The notes beneath the pieces are model-generated. The model was not told the origin of the DNA. It saw only the letters and a list, made by a program, of their open reading frames with translations, and searched no databases. Below, one piece after another: positions 63,613 through 64,000 of a stretch of DNA of 64,000 nt (positions within the stretch are counted from its first letter, which is position 1; every line of letters begins with the position of its first letter). The translations under genes and the position numbers were made by a program. This DNA is from JAWLHK01 sp041690355 [NCBI: bacterium] (GTDB taxonomy: Bacteria; J088; JAWLBW01), in NCBI GenBank assembly GCA_041690355.1, contig JAWLHK010000005.1, positions 62,001 through 126,000 on the forward strand, read 5' to 3'.

Positions 63613-64000
63613 TCAGTCCGGCGGAATTTGTCGGCGCGAGGTGTTCGACAGAACGATGAGGTTCGCCTCAATGCCGGCCCCCCGCCCCCCCCCTCCGGCA
63701 CCGGCCAGCGTTGAAAGCACGATGTCGCGCACGCCGCGGCCCTGCAGATCGCCCGACGCCATGGCCATCCACGGCTTGCCGTTCACCGCGGGCACGTTGC
63801 GCGGCGTGAAGGCGGCGGCCCCCGCTGCGCCGGTGTTCTCGAGCAGCACGAAGCTTTCGGCACGCACCGCCTTCGGATCGGGAAACAGTGCGATGGCCGC
63901 CAGATCGATGCGGCCGTCGCCCGTGAAGTCTTCGGCGAGCACCTGGCCCACGCCGTGCATCGGGTAGAAAAACGATTTCGCAAAGTGCCCCTTGCCGTCG
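63613..64000 (-). CDS. FG-GAP-repeat protein (5' end outside window)
   Basis: The minus frame is open to the right edge, and the last ~128 residues are seen. They include a Ca-binding FG-GAP loop LAEDFTGDGRIDLAAIALFP and a later GDLQGRGVRDIVLSTLAGAG, as in FG-GAP/VCBS propellers. The upstream residues DGKGHFAKSFFYP extend the frame past a possible ATG at 63960, so the true start is off the window. It is convergent with the SDR gene, 11 bp apart. It is probably exported or surface-bound, like the lipoprotein at 23.4-25.1 kb. Confidence 0.75.
   Translation of the reverse strand, partial: DGKGHFAKSFFYPMHGVGQVLAEDFTGDGRIDLAAIALFPDPKAVRAESFVLLENTGAAGAAAFTPRNVPAVNGKPWMAMASGDLQGRGVRDIVLSTLAGAGGGGRGAGIEANLIVLSNTSRRQIPPD

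Overview
This is a 64-kb, high-GC chromosomal window from a Gram-negative (diderm) bacterium. It has many lipoproteins with lipobox signals, FG-GAP/VCBS-type surface proteins, a TIGR02147 regulator, an RHS locus, a protein with a '-CTERM'-like tail (Cys motif, membrane segment, Arg cluster) and long operons with ATGA/TGATG overlaps. This style fits a myxobacterial/bdellovibrional ('deltaproteobacterial') or similar free-living lineage. The exact taxon cannot be fixed from the sequence, and no rRNA, tRNA or CRISPR array was seen.

Layout. 1-3.5 kb: a minus-strand operon of two lipoproteins around a TIGR02147 regulator. 3.7-5.3 kb: a membrane-associated methyltransferase divergent from a TetR regulator, with a perfect palindrome between them. 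5.4-6.4 kb: a retropepsin-like protein and a HigBA-type toxin-antitoxin pair. 6.5-10.7 kb: RHS fragments, toxin/immunity-like genes and two identical S23/four-helix-bundle genes. 10.7-17.1 kb: a 2136-residue lipoprotein with TPR-like, propeller-like and three cysteine-less DsbA-like domains. 17.2-25.8 kb: an S23 pseudogene, an alpha/beta hydrolase, secA, a HAD phosphatase and an FG-GAP lipoprotein, separated by repeat-rich intergenic DNA. 25.8-42.5 kb: one seven-gene alpha-glucan/trehalose operon (glgE, treS-maltokinase, malQ, glgB, treZ, GH57, treY). 42.9-48.5 kb: a TPR protein, folC, a Crp-like regulator and a CHASE2 adenylate cyclase. 48.6-52.9 kb: an UnbU/UnbV-like fusion, a small membrane protein and an HTTM-like protein. 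53.0-61.6 kb: a three-gene operon for very large exported proteins. 61.8-64 kb: an SBF/BASS transporter, a pteridine-reductase-like SDR and the end of an FG-GAP protein.

The metabolic centre is the glucan operon. TreS-maltokinase makes maltose-1-phosphate from trehalose, GlgE polymerises it, GlgB branches the product, TreY/TreZ release trehalose from glucan, and MalQ plus GH57 rearrange or trim oligosaccharides. Together they allow cycling between trehalose and branched alpha-glucan.

The most unusual feature is a window-wide system of degenerate 7-bp tandem arrays of at least eight sequence families, nearly always in intergenic DNA and often directly abutting gene ends. Two S23 genes (one of them a pseudogene) sit between inverted arrays of the same family. 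A third, identical S23 copy shares the left array and lies at a different point of a paralogous RHS frame. This suggests S23 genes carried by array-bounded mobile units. A composite containing such arrays has also entered treZ in frame. These conclusions come from reading the sequence; they are inferences, not database results.
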